Position numbers and translations under genes: made by a program
Shown here: one piece after another, positions 7,865 to 15,843 of the stretch
How positions within the stretch are numbered: the first letter of the stretch is position 1
How the letters are laid out: every line of letters begins with the position of its first letter
Source of the DNA: Plantactinospora soyae
GTDB taxonomy: Bacteria > Actinomycetota > Actinomycetes > Mycobacteriales > Micromonosporaceae
DNA: 64,000 nt
Reading direction: 5' to 3'
Assembly: GCF_014874095.1 (NCBI RefSeq)
Contig: NZ_JADBEB010000001.1
Coordinates: 558,001-622,000 of the forward strand
Notes under the pieces: generated by a model
Seen by the model: only the letters and a program-made list of their open reading frames with translations
Database searches by the model: none
Told to the model about the DNA's origin: nothing

Positions 7865-8758
7865 GGCGCCGGCCCGCCGGACGTACCCGACGACCATCGC
7901 GAGGATCGCGCCGAGCAGCAGTACGGAGAGCGCGCCCCCCTGCGGGTAGTCCAGCCGGACCAGGAACGCGGAGTCGATGACATTGCCGATCATGTACTCG
8001 TTCGGGGTGCCGAGCAGTTCGGCGCTGATGTAGTCACCGCTCGCCGGGATGAAGGTCAGCAGGGTGCCGGCCACCACCCCCGGCATCGACAGCGGCAGCA
8101 TGACCCGCCGGAGCACCTGACTCGGGCCGGCGTACAGGTCCTGTGCGGCCGACAGCAGCCGGCGGTCCAGCCGCTGGAGGCTGGCGTAGATCGGCAGCAC
8201 CATGAACGGCAGGTAGCAGTAGGTCAGGCTGGTCACCACCGCCACCGGTGAGGCGAGTAGCCGGCCGTCCGGGCCCAGCACGTGCAGGTCACGGAGCAGT
8301 CCGACCAGGGCGCCGCCGTCGGACAGCACGGCCTTCCAGGCCAGGGTCCGGACCAGGAAACTCGTGAACATCGGCGCGACCACGCAGACCAGCAGCAGGT
8401 TCTGCCAGCGCCCGGCGCGCAGCGCGAGGACGTACGCCAGCGGGTAGCCGAGCAGCAACGCCAGGGCGGTGGCGAGCGCGGCGTAGCCGAAGGACCGGCC
8501 CAGTTGCGGCCAGTACCCGGCCAGCGCATCCGGATAGTTGCCGAACGACCAGGTCATCGCGTAGCCGTCGGTCAGCGAGCCGGCCGGGTCGTAGAGGCTG
8601 GTGGCACCGAGTTGGACCGCCGGGAGCAGGAAGAAGACCACCAGCCAGAGCCCGCCGGGCAGAACCAGGAGGTACGGCAGTGCCCGGCGCCGCCGTACCC
8701 CGGACGCCGGCACCGGCGCGACCTGATCCGGTACGTCGAGCCGGGCCGGCCCGGTCAC
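7850..8758 (-). CDS. potB: ABC transporter permease, spermidine/putrescine type (PotB-like)
   Basis: 302 residues with six predicted membrane helices beginning at about residue 28 (LPYLLVLPGGLWLVVFF). An EAA-type loop (AAQDLYAGPSQVLRRVMLPL) marks it as the partner permease of PotC. The GTG at 8758 is chosen because it lies 16 bases after the potA stop and leaves a normal short N-terminus. The longer in-frame reading from 8968 would translate the tandem repeats of the potA 3' end as a meaningless Thr-Pro ladder and overlap potA by about 190 bases. The membrane complex would import polyamines or a related cation. Confidence 0.85.
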   Translation of the reverse strand: MTGPARLDVPDQVAPVPASGVRRRRALPYLLVLPGGLWLVVFFLLPAVQLGATSLYDPAGSLTDGYAMTWSFGNYPDALAGYWPQLGRSFGYAALATALALLLGYPLAYVLALRAGRWQNLLLVCVVAPMFTSFLVRTLAWKAVLSDGGALVGLLRDLHVLGPDGRLLASPVAVVTSLTYCYLPFMVLPIYASLQRLDRRLLSAAQDLYAGPSQVLRRVMLPLSMPGVVAGTLLTFIPASGDYISAELLGTPNEYMIGNVIDSAFLVRLDYPQGGALSVLLLGAILAMVVGYVRRAGAEEVG

Positions 8759-8774
8759 CGCGGCCCCGCCCGGT

Positions 8775-10085
8775 TCACGACCGGCTCGCTTCCACCGAAC
8801 CGGCTCCGGTCGCCGCATCGGCGTCGGCGTTGGTGTCGGCGCTGCTGTCGGCGTTGGTGTCGACACTGCTGTCGGCGTTGGTGTCGACACTGCTGTCGGC
8901 GTTGGTGTCGGTGCTGCTGTGGGTGAGGAGGAAGGCGTGCCTCGGGTGCCAGTGCGCGACCACGGCACTGCCCACCGGGACCCGTGGCGCCTCGCCGTCG
9001 GCGGCGACGAAGACCGACAACTCGACGCCCCGACCGGTCCGGACCAGGTACTGCGTGCTCACCCCGAGATAGGCGGCGTCGCTGACCGTACCGTCGATCC
9101 ACTGGTGGCCGTCCGGCACCTGATCCGCCGTCCCGGCCAGCCGCACCTTCTCCGGCCGTACCCCGAGCAGCGCCGCGCCGGCGAGGGTACGGGCCCGGTC
9201 CGCCGGCACCGAGAAGCGCCGGCCGTACGCCTCGACCAGGACGTCGTCGCCGCCGCGTCCGAGCACCGTGCCGGCGAGCAGGTTCGACCGGCCCAGGAAG
9301 TTGGCCACGAAGGCGGTCGCCGGGAACTCGTACAGTTCCGCCGGCGGGCCGAGCTGTTCGATCCGGCCGGCGTTCATCACCGCGACGGTGTCGGCCAGCG
9401 TCATGGCCTCCTCCTGGTCGTGGGTCACGTGTACGAAGGTGACGCCCACCTCGGTCTGGATCCGCTTGAGTTCGAGCTGCATCCGGCGGCGCAGCGCCAG
9501 GTCGAGCGCGCCGAGTGGCTCGTCCAGCAGCAGCACCCGGGGCCGGTTGACCAGTGCCCGGGCCAGGGCCACCCGCTGCTGCTGACCGCCGGAGAGCCGG
9601 GCCGGCCGCTGCCGGTCGTACCCGTCGAGCTGCACCAGCGCCAGCATCCGGCGCACCTGCCCGGCCACGTCCGGTACGCCCCGGCGACGCAGCCCGAACG
9701 CGACGTTCTCGAAGACGTCGAGGTGTGGAAAGAGCGCGTAGCTCTGGAACACGGTATTCACCGGCCGCCGGTACGGCCGCAGCCCGGTGATGTCCTCCCC
9801 GCCGAGCAGTACCCGGCCGCCGGTCGGCTCCTCCAGCCCGGCCACCATCCGCAGAGTGGTGGTCTTGCCGCAGCCCGAGGGGCCCAGCAGGGCGAAGAAC
9901 GACCCGGCCGGCACGCTCAGGTCGAGCCGGTCCACGGCGGTGACGCCGCCCTCCCCCGACGACGCGGAGCGCCGACCTGCCGGACCGAAGCGCCGCCCCG
10001 CCGAGCCGAGGCGCCGTCCCGCCGGACCGAACCGCTTGGTGAGGCCGGCCAGCCGCAGCTTCCCGGCCGACTCCTCGCTCGCCAC
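8775..10085 (-). CDS. potA: ABC transporter ATP-binding protein, polyamine type (PotA-like)
   Basis: 436 residues, longer than the usual 350-380. Walker A is GPSGCGKTT (68-76), followed by the signature LSGGQQQR and Walker B VLLLDEP, with a C-terminal TOBE/OB domain (LGVRPEKVRL). It energises PotB/PotC at the inner membrane face. Two repeat expansions make it long: an N-terminal FGPAGRR/LGSAGRR run inserted between the first strand (LTKRFG) and TAVDRLDL, encoded by three 21-bp units, and a C-terminal tail of NADSSVDT units encoded by four 24-bp units. Neither lies in a conserved domain, so function is probably kept. The GTG start is two bases after the potD stop. Confidence 0.9.
   Translation of the reverse strand: MASEESAGKLRLAGLTKRFGPAGRRLGSAGRRFGPAGRRSASSGEGGVTAVDRLDLSVPAGSFFALLGPSGCGKTTTLRMVAGLEEPTGGRVLLGGEDITGLRPYRRPVNTVFQSYALFPHLDVFENVAFGLRRRGVPDVAGQVRRMLALVQLDGYDRQRPARLSGGQQQRVALARALVNRPRVLLLDEPLGALDLALRRRMQLELKRIQTEVGVTFVHVTHDQEEAMTLADTVAVMNAGRIEQLGPPAELYEFPATAFVANFLGRSNLLAGTVLGRGGDDVLVEAYGRRFSVPADRARTLAGAALLGVRPEKVRLAGTADQVPDGHQWIDGTVSDAAYLGVSTQYLVRTGRGVELSVFVAADGEAPRVPVGSAVVAHWHPRHAFLLTHSSTDTNADSSVDTNADSSVDTNADSSADTNADADAATGAGSVEASRS
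8823..8918 (-). repeat. Four 24-bp tandem repeats in the 3' end of potA
   Basis: Units begin at 8823, 8847, 8871 and 8895. The second and third are identical; the outer two differ at two or three positions. On the coding strand they encode the acidic NADSSVDT ladder at the PotA C-terminus. Confidence 0.9.
9970..10032 (-). repeat. Three 21-bp tandem repeats in the 5' end of potA
   Basis: Units 9970-9990, 9991-10011 and 10012-10032 encode seven-residue FGPAGRR-like steps and keep the reading frame. They sit inside the first beta-sheet region of the ATPase, a place where most homologues have a two- or three-residue turn. Confidence 0.8.
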
Positions 10086-10087
10086 CC

Positions 10088-11281
10088 CTACCCCCCGATG
10101 ACCTGCTGGAACTTCGACTCGTACTCCCGCTCCCGGGCCTCGTCGAGGGGCATGAACACCTTCGACCTGGCCAGCAGCGCCTGATCGGGGAAGATCAGCG
10201 GGTTGGTCGCCAACTCCGGGTCGATCTTCTCCATCTCCGCCTGCGCACCCTGTACCGGGCAGATGTAGTTGACGTACGCCGCGACCTGGGCCGCGACCGC
10301 CGGCTCATAGTAGTAGTCCATCAGCGCCTCGGCGTTCGCCCGGTGGCTCGCCCGGTTCGGCACCAGCATGTTGTCGGAGTAGAGCATCGCGCCGGAATCC
10401 GGGGCCACGAAACGGATCCGCTGGTCCTCGGCGGCGAGTTGGATGACGTCGCCCGACCAGGCGATACAGGCCGCCACGTCGCCCTTGGCGAGTTCCGGGG
10501 CGTAGTCGTTGCCGGTGAACCGACGGATCTGTCCGCTCTCGACGGCCCTTCTGAGCTTGTCCAGCGCCTGGTCGAACTGGTCGGCGGTGAAGTTCGCCGG
10601 ATCGTGTCCGCCCGCCTGGAGCAGCAGCCCCATGGTGTCCCGCATCTCGCTCAACGCGGTCACCCTGCCCTTGAGGTCGGGCCGGGTGAGCAGTTCGTCG
10701 ACGGTACGGACCTCCCTGGTCACGTTGCCGTTGTAGGCCAGTCCGGCCAGGCCCGACTGCCACGGGATGGCGAGCACGTTCTCCCGGTCGTACGGGCGGT
10801 CGCGCAGCGACGGGAGCAGGTTCCGGCCGACGTTCGGCAGCCTCGCCCCGTCGAGTCGCTGTACCCAGCCGAGCCCGATCACCCGGGCCGCCATCCAGTC
10901 GCTGAGCACGATGATGTCCCGGCCGATGGGCTGGCAGGAGCTGAGCTGGGGCCGTACCTTGCCGAAGAACTCGTTGTTGTCGTTGATGTCCTCGGTGTAC
11001 GTCACCTGGATGCCGGTCCGCGCCTGGAACTTGTCGAGGCTGGGCCGCTTCGACCCGTCCTCGTCGTCCACGTCCAGGTACTGCGGCCAGTTGGAGAAGA
11101 TCAGCTCCTTCTCGGCTCCGGAGAGATCCTCACTGACGCAGCTCGCCTCGGTCTGCCGGGCGCCCTTCGTCCCGCAGCTCCCCAGAGCGGCCGTCATCGC
11201 GAGCAGGGCCGCCGAGCCGGCCGCGCCGCGCAGCAGGGCACGCCGGGGCAGCCTCGGCAGGGGATGCGGACGGTCGCGCAT
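10088..11281 (-). CDS. potD: Polyamine-type ABC transporter substrate-binding lipoprotein (PotD-like)
   Basis: 397 residues. RRALLRG (13-19) is a twin-arginine-like export motif, followed by a hydrophobic stretch and a lipobox ending LGSC with Cys36, so the mature protein is probably an exported lipoprotein. The body has the spermidine/putrescine binding protein pattern (FSNWPQYLDVDD, VPWQSG-like IPWQSGLAGLAYN, YINPL-like C-terminus). It is the first gene of the operon potD-potA-potB-potC, with two-base spacings that suggest translational coupling. GGAGGAG precedes the ATG. The ligand is inferred from family, not from visible binding residues. Confidence 0.87.
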   Translation of the reverse strand: MRDRPHPLPRLPRRALLRGAAGSAALLAMTAALGSCGTKGARQTEASCVSEDLSGAEKELIFSNWPQYLDVDDEDGSKRPSLDKFQARTGIQVTYTEDINDNNEFFGKVRPQLSSCQPIGRDIIVLSDWMAARVIGLGWVQRLDGARLPNVGRNLLPSLRDRPYDRENVLAIPWQSGLAGLAYNGNVTREVRTVDELLTRPDLKGRVTALSEMRDTMGLLLQAGGHDPANFTADQFDQALDKLRRAVESGQIRRFTGNDYAPELAKGDVAACIAWSGDVIQLAAEDQRIRFVAPDSGAMLYSDNMLVPNRASHRANAEALMDYYYEPAVAAQVAAYVNYICPVQGAQAEMEKIDPELATNPLIFPDQALLARSKVFMPLDEAREREYESKFQQVIGG

Positions 11282-11402
11282 GGCAGGGCTCCTCCGGGGT
11301 CGTGCCGACGGGCAGGGCAGGCAAGGTCGGCCCGCTGGCCGGAGGCGTCGCGGGAGATCCGATCAGACGCCGATCTTGGCATGCGACCGTCCGGGCACGA
11401 CG

Positions 11403-11434
11403 ACGCCCCCGTACCGGAGAGCACGGGGGCGTTT
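11403..11434 (+). terminator. Hairpin between potD and the DUF3499 gene
   Basis: ACGCCCCCGT (11403-11412) pairs perfectly with ACGGGGGCGT (11423-11432) across a 10-base loop, with TTT following on the plus strand. It lies 18 bases from a palindromic element copy. Its service to a minus-strand transcript (DUF3499) would be factor-independent only in part, as the T-tract is on the plus side. Confidence 0.45.
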
Positions 11435-11451
11435 CTCACCGGCCTGAGGGT

Positions 11452-11505
11452 GTTAGGAAGGGCCCCTTCCTATGCAAAAAGCGATAGGAAGGGGCCCTTC
11501 CTTAC
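11452..11505 (+). repeat. 54-bp palindromic element, copy 1
   Basis: Left arm GTTAGGAAGGGCCCCTTCCT, loop around GCAAAAAGC, right arm ending GGGGCCCTTCCTTAC. Each arm carries its own GGGCCC palindrome and the two arms are inverted repeats of each other. It lies 15 bases past the stop of the minus-strand DUF3499 gene. The same element recurs at 27654, 38949, 49075 and 57592. Confidence 0.9.
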
Positions 11506-11520
11506 AGCTACAGCTACAGG

Positions 11521-11889
11521 TCAGTGGCTGGGTGGGATGACGCGGAGGTGGCCACGGCGACCGGTCTGCTGGCCGGTGTTGGGGTCGACCCCGGCCTCGT
11601 CCGGGCGGGGCGGGGCCGGGCGGGCGGCCTCCCGGACCGCCTCGGCCAGCGCCACCAGGTCGTCGGTGGTCGGCGGTGGGGGCTCGAACTCCCCCTCGTG
11701 CCGGACCACGTCCCAGCCGCGCGGGGCCGTCAGGCTCCGGGCGTGCGGCTCACAGAGGTCGTACGTGTGCGGCTCAGCGAAGGCCGCGAGCGGCCCCACC
11801 ACGGCTGTCGACTCGGTGTAGACATAGGTCAGCGTGGCTACGGCCTGTCGGGGGCAGCCGTTGCGGGAGCAACGCCGTGGTGACCTCAC
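11521..11889 (-). CDS. DUF3499 family protein
   Basis: 122 residues. The N-terminal half reads RCSRNGCPRQAVATLTYVY and then YDLCEPHA, so two cysteines in CSRNGC and a Cys/His pair in CEPH could bind a metal. This is the actinobacteria-specific DUF3499 family, whose function is not known to me. The C-terminal third is acidic and proline-rich with low complexity. TACCGT lies exactly six bases upstream of the GTG, predicting a leaderless transcript. Its position beside the metallopeptidase and whiB2 genes is conserved in actinobacteria. Confidence 0.85.
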   Translation of the reverse strand: MRSPRRCSRNGCPRQAVATLTYVYTESTAVVGPLAAFAEPHTYDLCEPHARSLTAPRGWDVVRHEGEFEPPPPTTDDLVALAEAVREAARPAPPRPDEAGVDPNTGQQTGRRGHLRVIPPSH

Positions 11890-11895
11890 GGCGGC

Positions 11896-11901
11896 ACGGT
11901 A
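11896..11901 (-). promoter_or_regulatory. TACCGT -10 box of the DUF3499 gene
   Basis: Six bases separate TACCGT from the GTG at 11889, the spacing of a leaderless start. No Shine-Dalgarno sequence is present between them. Confidence 0.5.
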
Positions 11902-12023
11902 TCTCCATTACCGGCTCCGCCGCTCCGCTTGGGCTTCCGACACGCCGGTAGTGGTGATCACAATTCGGGCTCCCGCCTGGCGACACGGCCGAATCCACGA
12001 ACCGATCTTGATCGCGCCGGGTC

Positions 12024-12029
12024 TACCCT
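12024..12029 (+). promoter_or_regulatory. TACCCT -10 box of the metallopeptidase gene
   Basis: TACCCT ends six bases before the GTG at 12036. This favours that GTG as the start over the ATG at 12075. Confidence 0.45.
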
Positions 12030-12035
12030 GTCGTC

Positions 12036-12524
12036 GTGGGCGGGACGTTCACCACGAGTGAAGCGGGGTTCGAGATGACCAGTCCGGAGAATCGCCGGCC
12101 CGACCCCGGGCGCCGGTCCCGCCGGGATCGGCACGGGCGCGGGCTGCGCGGCCGGCTCGTCCCGGCCACGGTTCCGCTCGCCCGGACGAAGTCGGAGATC
12201 TTCGACGATCTGGTGCTGGACACCGTGGAGACCCTGGAACGGCGGTTCGCCAAGGAGCTGGCCGGGGTCGAGTTCGCGGTCGAGGACGTGCCGCCGGACC
12301 TGAACGTCTACGACTCGGACGTCCTGGAGGACGGCGAGGTGCCCCTCGCCCGCCTGCTGCCCGGTCGGCCCGGCCGGCAGGAGGTGCCGCCGAGGATCGT
12401 GCTCTACCGCCGCCCCCTGGAGTTCCGGGCGATAGACCGCGAGGACCTCGCCGACCTGGTACACGACGTGATCATCGAGCAGGTCGCGAACCTGCTCGGC
12501 GTCGATCCCGATGAGCTGGCCTGA
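12036..12524 (+). CDS. Metallopeptidase family protein (zincin-like, degenerate HExxH)
   Basis: 162 residues. It matches the actinobacterial family of small zincin-like proteins found beside whiB2: FDDLVLDTVETLERRFAKEL, then a variable region, then LVHDVIIEQVANLLGVD. The last block is where active members carry HExxHxxGxxD; here it reads HDVIIEQVANLLGVD, so the second metal histidine is absent and protease activity is doubtful. Start choice: GTG at 12036 has a leaderless -10 box six bases away, while ATG at 12075 has only a weak GGGG. The first 13 residues are therefore uncertain. It converges with whiB2, 33 bases apart. Confidence 0.75.
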   Translation: MGGTFTTSEAGFEMTSPENRRPDPGRRSRRDRHGRGLRGRLVPATVPLARTKSEIFDDLVLDTVETLERRFAKELAGVEFAVEDVPPDLNVYDSDVLEDGEVPLARLLPGRPGRQEVPPRIVLYRRPLEFRAIDREDLADLVHDVIIEQVANLLGVDPDELA

Positions 12525-12557
12525 CCCGGGCGGCCCCCACCACCCGGGCGCGGCCGG

Positions 12558-12815
12558 TCAGGCGACGCGACGCTTCAACTTGCGCCGTTCGCGTTCGGAC
12601 AACCCGCCCCAGATCCCGAACCGTTCGTCATGTCCGAGCGCGTATTCCAGGCACTCGGTCTTGACCTCACACCGGGAGCAGATCCGCTTCGCCTCGCGGG
12701 TCGAGCCGCCCTTCTCGGGAAAAAACGCCTCCGGATCGGTCTGCGAGCACAGCGCGCGCTCTTGCCACTCCGGAGCATTTCCGAGCAGGTCGGCCACCTC
12801 GAGTCGGCCGTCCAT
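12558..12815 (-). CDS. whiB2: WhiB-family iron-sulfur regulator (WhiB2/WhmD type)
   Basis: 85 residues. Four cysteines at 23, 46, 49 and 55 give the C-x22-C-xx-C-x5-C pattern that holds a 4Fe-4S cluster, followed by the GIWGG turn (67-71) and a basic C-terminus (RERRKLKRR) for DNA contact. SQTDPEAFFPEKGGSTREAK is typical of WhiB2/WhmD, the developmental and septation regulator that works with WhiA. AAGGAGG lies eight bases before the ATG. A good promoter is visible upstream. The gene order with the metallopeptidase and DUF3499 genes supports orthology. Confidence 0.92.
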   Translation of the reverse strand: MDGRLEVADLLGNAPEWQERALCSQTDPEAFFPEKGGSTREAKRICSRCEVKTECLEYALGHDERFGIWGGLSERERRKLKRRVA

Positions 12816-13163
12816 CCAGTTGCCTCCTTATCGCGCACCGGCGTGGCAGCCGGCGCAACCCCCCACGCGGAAGGCGTGTTTGTCCGTCCGGTAGCGATTT
12901 GATGCGCTCCGTACGAACGACCCCACTGAAATTACACGTGTGTTATACGTGCGTCGTCAAGCCGAACCTGCTAAGTGGAGTCACCCCTGCCGCGTGCCCG
13001 GACGACTGTGGAGTCATCGCGGTCTCGCAACCTGCCCTATCGATTCAGACCCGGCAGGGGTAACGCCCCGCTCGGCGAGTTGCGTCAGATATCGGCGTTT
13101 CGCGGCCGGCGCGCCCCGTGGCGTCCCGCGAACGGGTGTACCCGTGGATCGGGCCCGGAGGGG
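12816..13163. other. Gene-free stretch between whiB2 and fbiC
   Basis: 348 bases. It holds the whiB2 leader and promoter (12931-12960). Upstream of the promoter are 9-base inverted repeats ACCCCTGCC (12983-12991) and GGCAGGGGT (13053-13061), 61 bases apart. A tight dyad ACGGGT-GT-ACCCGT lies near 13133-13146, just past the fbiC stop. I see no supported gene here. Confidence 0.6.
12931..12960 (-). promoter_or_regulatory. whiB2 promoter overlapped by a TTACAC palindrome
   Basis: On the minus strand TTGACG (12955-12960) and TGTAAT (12931-12936) are 18 bases apart, a good vegetative-type promoter starting near 12924. The spacer and -10 are covered by TTACACGTGTGTTA (12932-12945), a near-perfect dyad. 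Its half-sites resemble the BldD half-site TNACNC, but the spacer is two bases rather than one, so BldD control is only a suggestion. Confidence 0.5.
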
Positions 13164-15719
13164 TCAACCGGTGTGCCCGTAGACCGTGGTACGCCGTCGG
13201 GCCTGCCGTCCGGCCGCCGTCGCGATCCGCTCCAGCTGGGCGACGGTACGCGCCGAACCATGGTCCGATCCCGCCATCCGGGAGATCGTCTCCTCCATCA
13301 ACGTGCCGCCGAGGTCGTTGCAGCCGCCCCGGAGCAGTTCCGCCGTTCCGGAGTCGCCGAGCTTGACCCAGGAGCACTGGATGTTCGCGATCCGCCCGTG
13401 CAGCAGCAGCCGGGCCATGGCGTGCACGATTCGGTTTTCCCGCCAGGTGGGACCCGGTCGGGCGATCCCGGCGAGGTAGATCGGGGCGTTCGTGTGTACG
13501 AACGGCAGGCCGACGAACTCGGTGAACCCGCCGGTACGGTCCTGCAGCCCGGCCAGCACCCGGAAGTGTCCCAGCCACTGTCGGGGGTGGTCGACGTGGC
13601 CGTACATCATCGTGGAGCTGGACCGGATGCCCAGCTCGTGCGCGGTGCCGACCACCTCGACCCAGGTGGCGGCCGGCAGTTTGCCCTTGGTGAGCACCCA
13701 GCGCACCTCGTCGTCGAGGATCTCCGCCGCCGTGCCGGGGATGGTGTCCAGGCCGGCGTCGCGCAGCTCGGTGAGCCAGTCCCGGACCGGTACGCCCGCC
13801 TTGGCGGCACCGGTGACGATCTCCATCGGCGAGAAGGCGTGCACGTGCATGCCCGGCACCCGGGCCTTGATCCCCCGGACCAGCTCCGCGTACGCCGAGA
13901 CCGGCAGTTTGGGGTCGATCCCGCCCTGCATGCAGACCTCGGTGGCGCCGGCCGCCCAGGCCTCCTCGGCCCGGTCCGCGACCTGCCGGGCGGAGAGCCG
14001 GTACGCGTCGGCGTCCCGCTCCCGCTGGGCGAACGCGCAGAACCGGCAGCCCACGTAGCAGACGTTGGAGAAGTTGATATTGCGGTTCACCACGTACGTC
14101 ACGTCGTCGCCGACCGCCGCCCGGCGGACGTCGTCGGCGATCCGGCACACCTCGTCCAGGTCCGCCCCGTCGGCGCCGAACAGCGCCAGCGCCGCCGCCT
14201 CGTGCCGGGGCTCCAGCAGCGCGGCCGGGTCGTCGCCGGCCAGCCGCAGTCCGGCGCGCAGGTCGGAGTCGCCGCCGGCCGGCACCCCGCCCGGGACCAG
14301 CGTCCGCTCGCCGAGCGCCGCAGCGGGCACCGCGCCGGGAATCCGGGCACCGACCTCGGCCCAGTCGCCGTAGACCTGGTCGAAGTCGCCGCGCCGGTCA
14401 CCGGTCCGCCCGGTGGTGTCGATCGTGGCGTGCAGGTCGACCCGACCCCCCGGCACGAAGGCGTCGTCCGGCTCCTGCCAGGGACGACCGGTGGGACGGG
14501 CGTCGGCGACCCCGAGCCCGGTGACCGGGTCGGCGAGCGCGGCCACGTGGGCGGCGAGCCGGGGGTCCAGCCACGGATCGCCGCGCCGGACGTACTCGGG
14601 GTAGATCGTCAACCGCTCCTGGAGGGTGAACCCGGCCGCCTCGGACCGGGCCGCCAACTCGTCCAGATGCGGCCAGGGACGCTCCGGGTTGACGTGGTCC
14701 GGGGTCACCGGCGACACGCCGCCCCAGTCGTCGATGCCGGCCCGCAGCAGGAGGTCGAACTCCCCCTCGATCAGGTTCGGCGGCGCCTGGATCCGGGCTC
14801 CCGGGCCGAGCAGGATCCGGGACACCGCCACCGTGGCCGCCAGGTCGTGCAGTTCCGCGTCGGGCATCCCGCGCATCGCGGTGTCCGGCTTGGCCCGGAA
14901 GTTCTGCACGATGACTTCCTGGATGTGGCCGTACTCCCGGGCACTGCGCCGGATCGCGAAGATCGAGTCGACCCGCTCGGCGAGCGTCTCACCGATGCCG
15001 ATCAGGATGCCGGTGGTGAAGGGCACGGCCACCCGCCCGGCGTCGGCGAGCACCCGCAGCCGTACCGCGGGTTCCTTGTCCGGCGAGCCGTAGTGCGGCC
15101 CGCCGGGCTCGGACCAGAGCCGGGTGGCGGTGGTCTCCAGCATCATGCCCATGCTCGGCGCGACCGGCTTGAGCCGTTGCAGCTCCGCCCAGGAGAGCAC
15201 GCCGGGGTTCAGGTGCGGCAGCAGGCCGGTCTCCTCGAGTACCGCGATCGCGCACGCCCGCAGGTAGTCCAGGGTCGAGTCGAAGCCACGCTCGGTCAGC
15301 CACTGCCGGGCCTGCGGCCAGCGCTCCTCCGGCCGGTCGCCGAGGGTGAACAACGCCTCCTTGCAGCCCTGCGCCGCACCCGCCGCCGCGATCGCCAGCA
15401 CCTCGTCCCGCTCCAGGTAGGCGGCGGGCAGCCGGTGCGGCACGGTCGCGAAGGTGCAGTAGTGGCAGCGGTCCTGACAGAGCCGGGTCAGTGGGATGAA
15501 GACCTTCTTGGAGAAGGTGACCACCCCGGGCCGCCCGGCATCGACCAACCCGGCGTCCCGCAGCCGGCCGGCGATGGCCAGCAACTCGTCGAGGAACTCG
15601 CCGCGCGCGGCGAGCAGCGCCGCCGCCTCGTCCGGGTCGAGGGCCCGGCCGTCCGCCGCCCGGCGCAACGCCCGGCGCAGACTCGCGGTGGTCGGCGCCC
15701 CGTCAGTCCCATCAGCCAC
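13164..15719 (-). CDS. fbiC: Bifunctional FO synthase (CofG and CofH fused)
   Basis: 851 residues containing two complete radical-SAM halves. The first (CofG) has CQDRCHYC with Cys81, Cys85 and Cys88; the second (CofH) has CYVGCRFC with Cys554, Cys558 and Cys561. Each binds a 4Fe-4S cluster and S-adenosylmethionine. Together they condense tyrosine with 5-amino-6-ribitylamino-uracil to form FO, the deazaflavin chromophore of coenzyme F420. The two-domain fusion is the actinobacterial form. The GTG at 15719 has TAGGCT six bases upstream, a leaderless layout. It lies 1.3 kb from cofD-cofE, so chromophore and tail genes are near each other. Confidence 0.95.
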   Translation of the reverse strand: MADGTDGAPTTASLRRALRRAADGRALDPDEAAALLAARGEFLDELLAIAGRLRDAGLVDAGRPGVVTFSKKVFIPLTRLCQDRCHYCTFATVPHRLPAAYLERDEVLAIAAAGAAQGCKEALFTLGDRPEERWPQARQWLTERGFDSTLDYLRACAIAVLEETGLLPHLNPGVLSWAELQRLKPVAPSMGMMLETTATRLWSEPGGPHYGSPDKEPAVRLRVLADAGRVAVPFTTGILIGIGETLAERVDSIFAIRRSAREYGHIQEVIVQNFRAKPDTAMRGMPDAELHDLAATVAVSRILLGPGARIQAPPNLIEGEFDLLLRAGIDDWGGVSPVTPDHVNPERPWPHLDELAARSEAAGFTLQERLTIYPEYVRRGDPWLDPRLAAHVAALADPVTGLGVADARPTGRPWQEPDDAFVPGGRVDLHATIDTTGRTGDRRGDFDQVYGDWAEVGARIPGAVPAAALGERTLVPGGVPAGGDSDLRAGLRLAGDDPAALLEPRHEAAALALFGADGADLDEVCRIADDVRRAAVGDDVTYVVNRNINFSNVCYVGCRFCAFAQRERDADAYRLSARQVADRAEEAWAAGATEVCMQGGIDPKLPVSAYAELVRGIKARVPGMHVHAFSPMEIVTGAAKAGVPVRDWLTELRDAGLDTIPGTAAEILDDEVRWVLTKGKLPAATWVEVVGTAHELGIRSSSTMMYGHVDHPRQWLGHFRVLAGLQDRTGGFTEFVGLPFVHTNAPIYLAGIARPGPTWRENRIVHAMARLLLHGRIANIQCSWVKLGDSGTAELLRGGCNDLGGTLMEETISRMAGSDHGSARTVAQLERIATAAGRQARRRTTVYGHTG

Positions 15720-15725
15720 TCGTGC

Positions 15726-15731
15726 AGCCTA
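15726..15731 (-). promoter_or_regulatory. TAGGCT -10 box of fbiC
   Basis: Six bases separate TAGGCT from the fbiC GTG at 15719, predicting a leaderless mRNA. Confidence 0.5.
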
Positions 15732-15843
15732 GGCCGTGGAACCGGCCGGACGGCGCCCGGCGGCCCCTGGTCCGGGCCCGGACCGGGTGGCAACGGTCAC
15801 AGCCCTCGGGAGGATGGACCCGCGTCCATCCTCCCGATCCGGC

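Noticed and set aside
8758-8968. Extended potB start at 8968
   Set aside because: It would translate the potA repeats as a Thr-Pro ladder and overlap potA by almost 200 bases; GTG at 8758 gives a normal N-terminus.
7011-11281. Iron or sulfate importer instead of polyamine importer
   Set aside because: All four subunits carry polyamine/opine-type features (PotD-like binding protein, two PotB/PotC-like permeases); no iron- or sulfate-specific motif is seen.
12932-12945. Classical BldD operator at whiB2
   Set aside because: Half-sites fit but the spacer is two bases instead of one; kept only as a possible regulator site.
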